Source: CALCMJ01 sp964475415 (GTDB taxonomy: Bacteria; Bacteroidota; Bacteroidia; Chitinophagales; Saprospiraceae). Taken from it: a stretch of 64,000 nt of DNA. Below, piece after piece: positions 63,827-64,000 of this stretch; within the stretch, counting starts at the first letter, position 1; every line of letters begins with the position of its first letter. A model generated the notes under the pieces. The model did no database searches and was not told where the DNA came from. It was given only the letters and a program-made list of their open reading frames with translations. The stretch covers positions 1 through 64,000 of the forward strand of contig CAYYWZ010000006.1 in the NCBI GenBank assembly GCA_964475415.1, in the 5' to 3' direction. The position numbers were made by a program, and so were the translations under genes.

Positions 63827-64000
63827 ATGAAAAAAATAGCTAGAACATTCAATCCAGAAGTTGATGATGCCAATTGGCAGGCTCTATTTGAGCAACATTT
63901 TCAGGATCTGCAATCCCTTAATGCTATCTCTACACTTTGGATCTCTGGCTTTTCCAAATTAGGGATAAACCAAAGCAAGCGACCTACTGCTGAAGAATTA
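63827..64000 (+). CDS. Start of a probable phenylalanine 4-monooxygenase (cut by window end)
   Basis: 58 residues from ATG 63827 with no stop before the window ends. The pattern D-D-A-N-W-x-x-L-F-E-x-H-F-x-D-L-Q, then SGFSKLGINQSKRPTAEEL, matches the first part of bacterial aromatic amino acid hydroxylases (W-x-x-L-x-x-R-Q, then a G-x-x-x-L block and P-x-x-x-E-L). The iron-binding and catalytic part is outside the window, so the call rests on the N-terminus alone. Confidence 0.6.
   Translation, partial: MKKIARTFNPEVDDANWQALFEQHFQDLQSLNAISTLWISGFSKLGINQSKRPTAEEL

Noticed and set aside
1..64000. tRNA or rRNA genes
   Set aside because: None was recognised in any intergenic stretch by cloverleaf-like pairing or rRNA signatures. 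Very divergent ones could be missed by eye.

Overview
The window is AT-rich chromosomal DNA from a member of the Bacteroidota. The evidence is a TAnnTTTG-type -7 element before yidC, few Shine-Dalgarno sequences, type IX secretion (T9SS) sorting tails, a DUF1800/DUF1501 gene pair, a fused E1 alpha/beta 2-oxoacid dehydrogenase and a Bacteroidota-style YidC. A Saprospiria- or Cytophagia-like lineage fits, but this is inference. One 100-N gap (1377-1476) is flanked by an identical 55-base overlap, so it is an assembly join inside radC and not missing DNA.

1-18.1 kb is an accessory region. It opens with plasmid/ICE-type relics (radC, two small mobile-element proteins, a strongly folded non-coding stretch at 1886-2164, a DUF6090 fossil). 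Next is a nucleotidyltransferase fused to a four-helix membrane domain, then a minus-strand type I restriction-modification locus in the order hsdM, GxxExxY nuclease, hsdM-tail fossil, hsdS, terminator-like hairpin, abi (Abi_2/HEPN), hsdR. hsdR carries an in-frame TAG immediately before Walker A, so the restriction subunit looks dead while M, S and Abi are open. After it come two small membrane-protein genes, each broken by a one-base change in a homopolymer, a secreted protein of unknown role, a GIY-YIG nuclease, a secreted PD-(D/E)XK-like nuclease with a Cys-rich tail, and a SAM methyltransferase.

18.1-33.5 kb is a complete-looking dcw (division and cell wall) operon on the minus strand: mraZ, rsmH, ftsL-like, ftsI (PASTA), murE, mraY, murD, ftsW, murG, murC, ftsQ, ftsA, ftsZ. 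It has three 10-bp-spaced MraZ boxes in front and a strong intrinsic terminator after ftsZ. Many neighbours overlap or nearly abut.

33.6-64 kb is mostly housekeeping: a soluble TPR histidine kinase, a polyprenyl-phosphate mannosyltransferase-like GT2, the fused E1 enzyme, a DUF1573 protein, YaaA, a penicillin-acylase-family enzyme, a lipoprotein metalloprotease, a potassium channel with a C-terminal zinc ribbon, a YjjG-like HAD phosphatase, DoxX, an alpha/beta hydrolase, a YdeI-like protein, COG2509 FAD oxidoreductase, kdsA, yidC, gpsA, a coiled-coil/PspA-like pair, DUF1800 and DUF1501 proteins, a frameshifted Kazal/T9SS gene and the start of a probable phenylalanine 4-monooxygenase. A yhhN lysoplasmalogenase gene is split in two by a 2.4-kb insert carrying a GT39 glycosyltransferase and a decayed T9SS cargo gene.

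The most unusual signals are the NTase-membrane fusion beside the restriction locus, the rebuilt hsdM tail next to the GxxExxY gene, the hsdR amber codon, the near-duplicate recognition domains of HsdS, the folded element near radC and the split yhhN.
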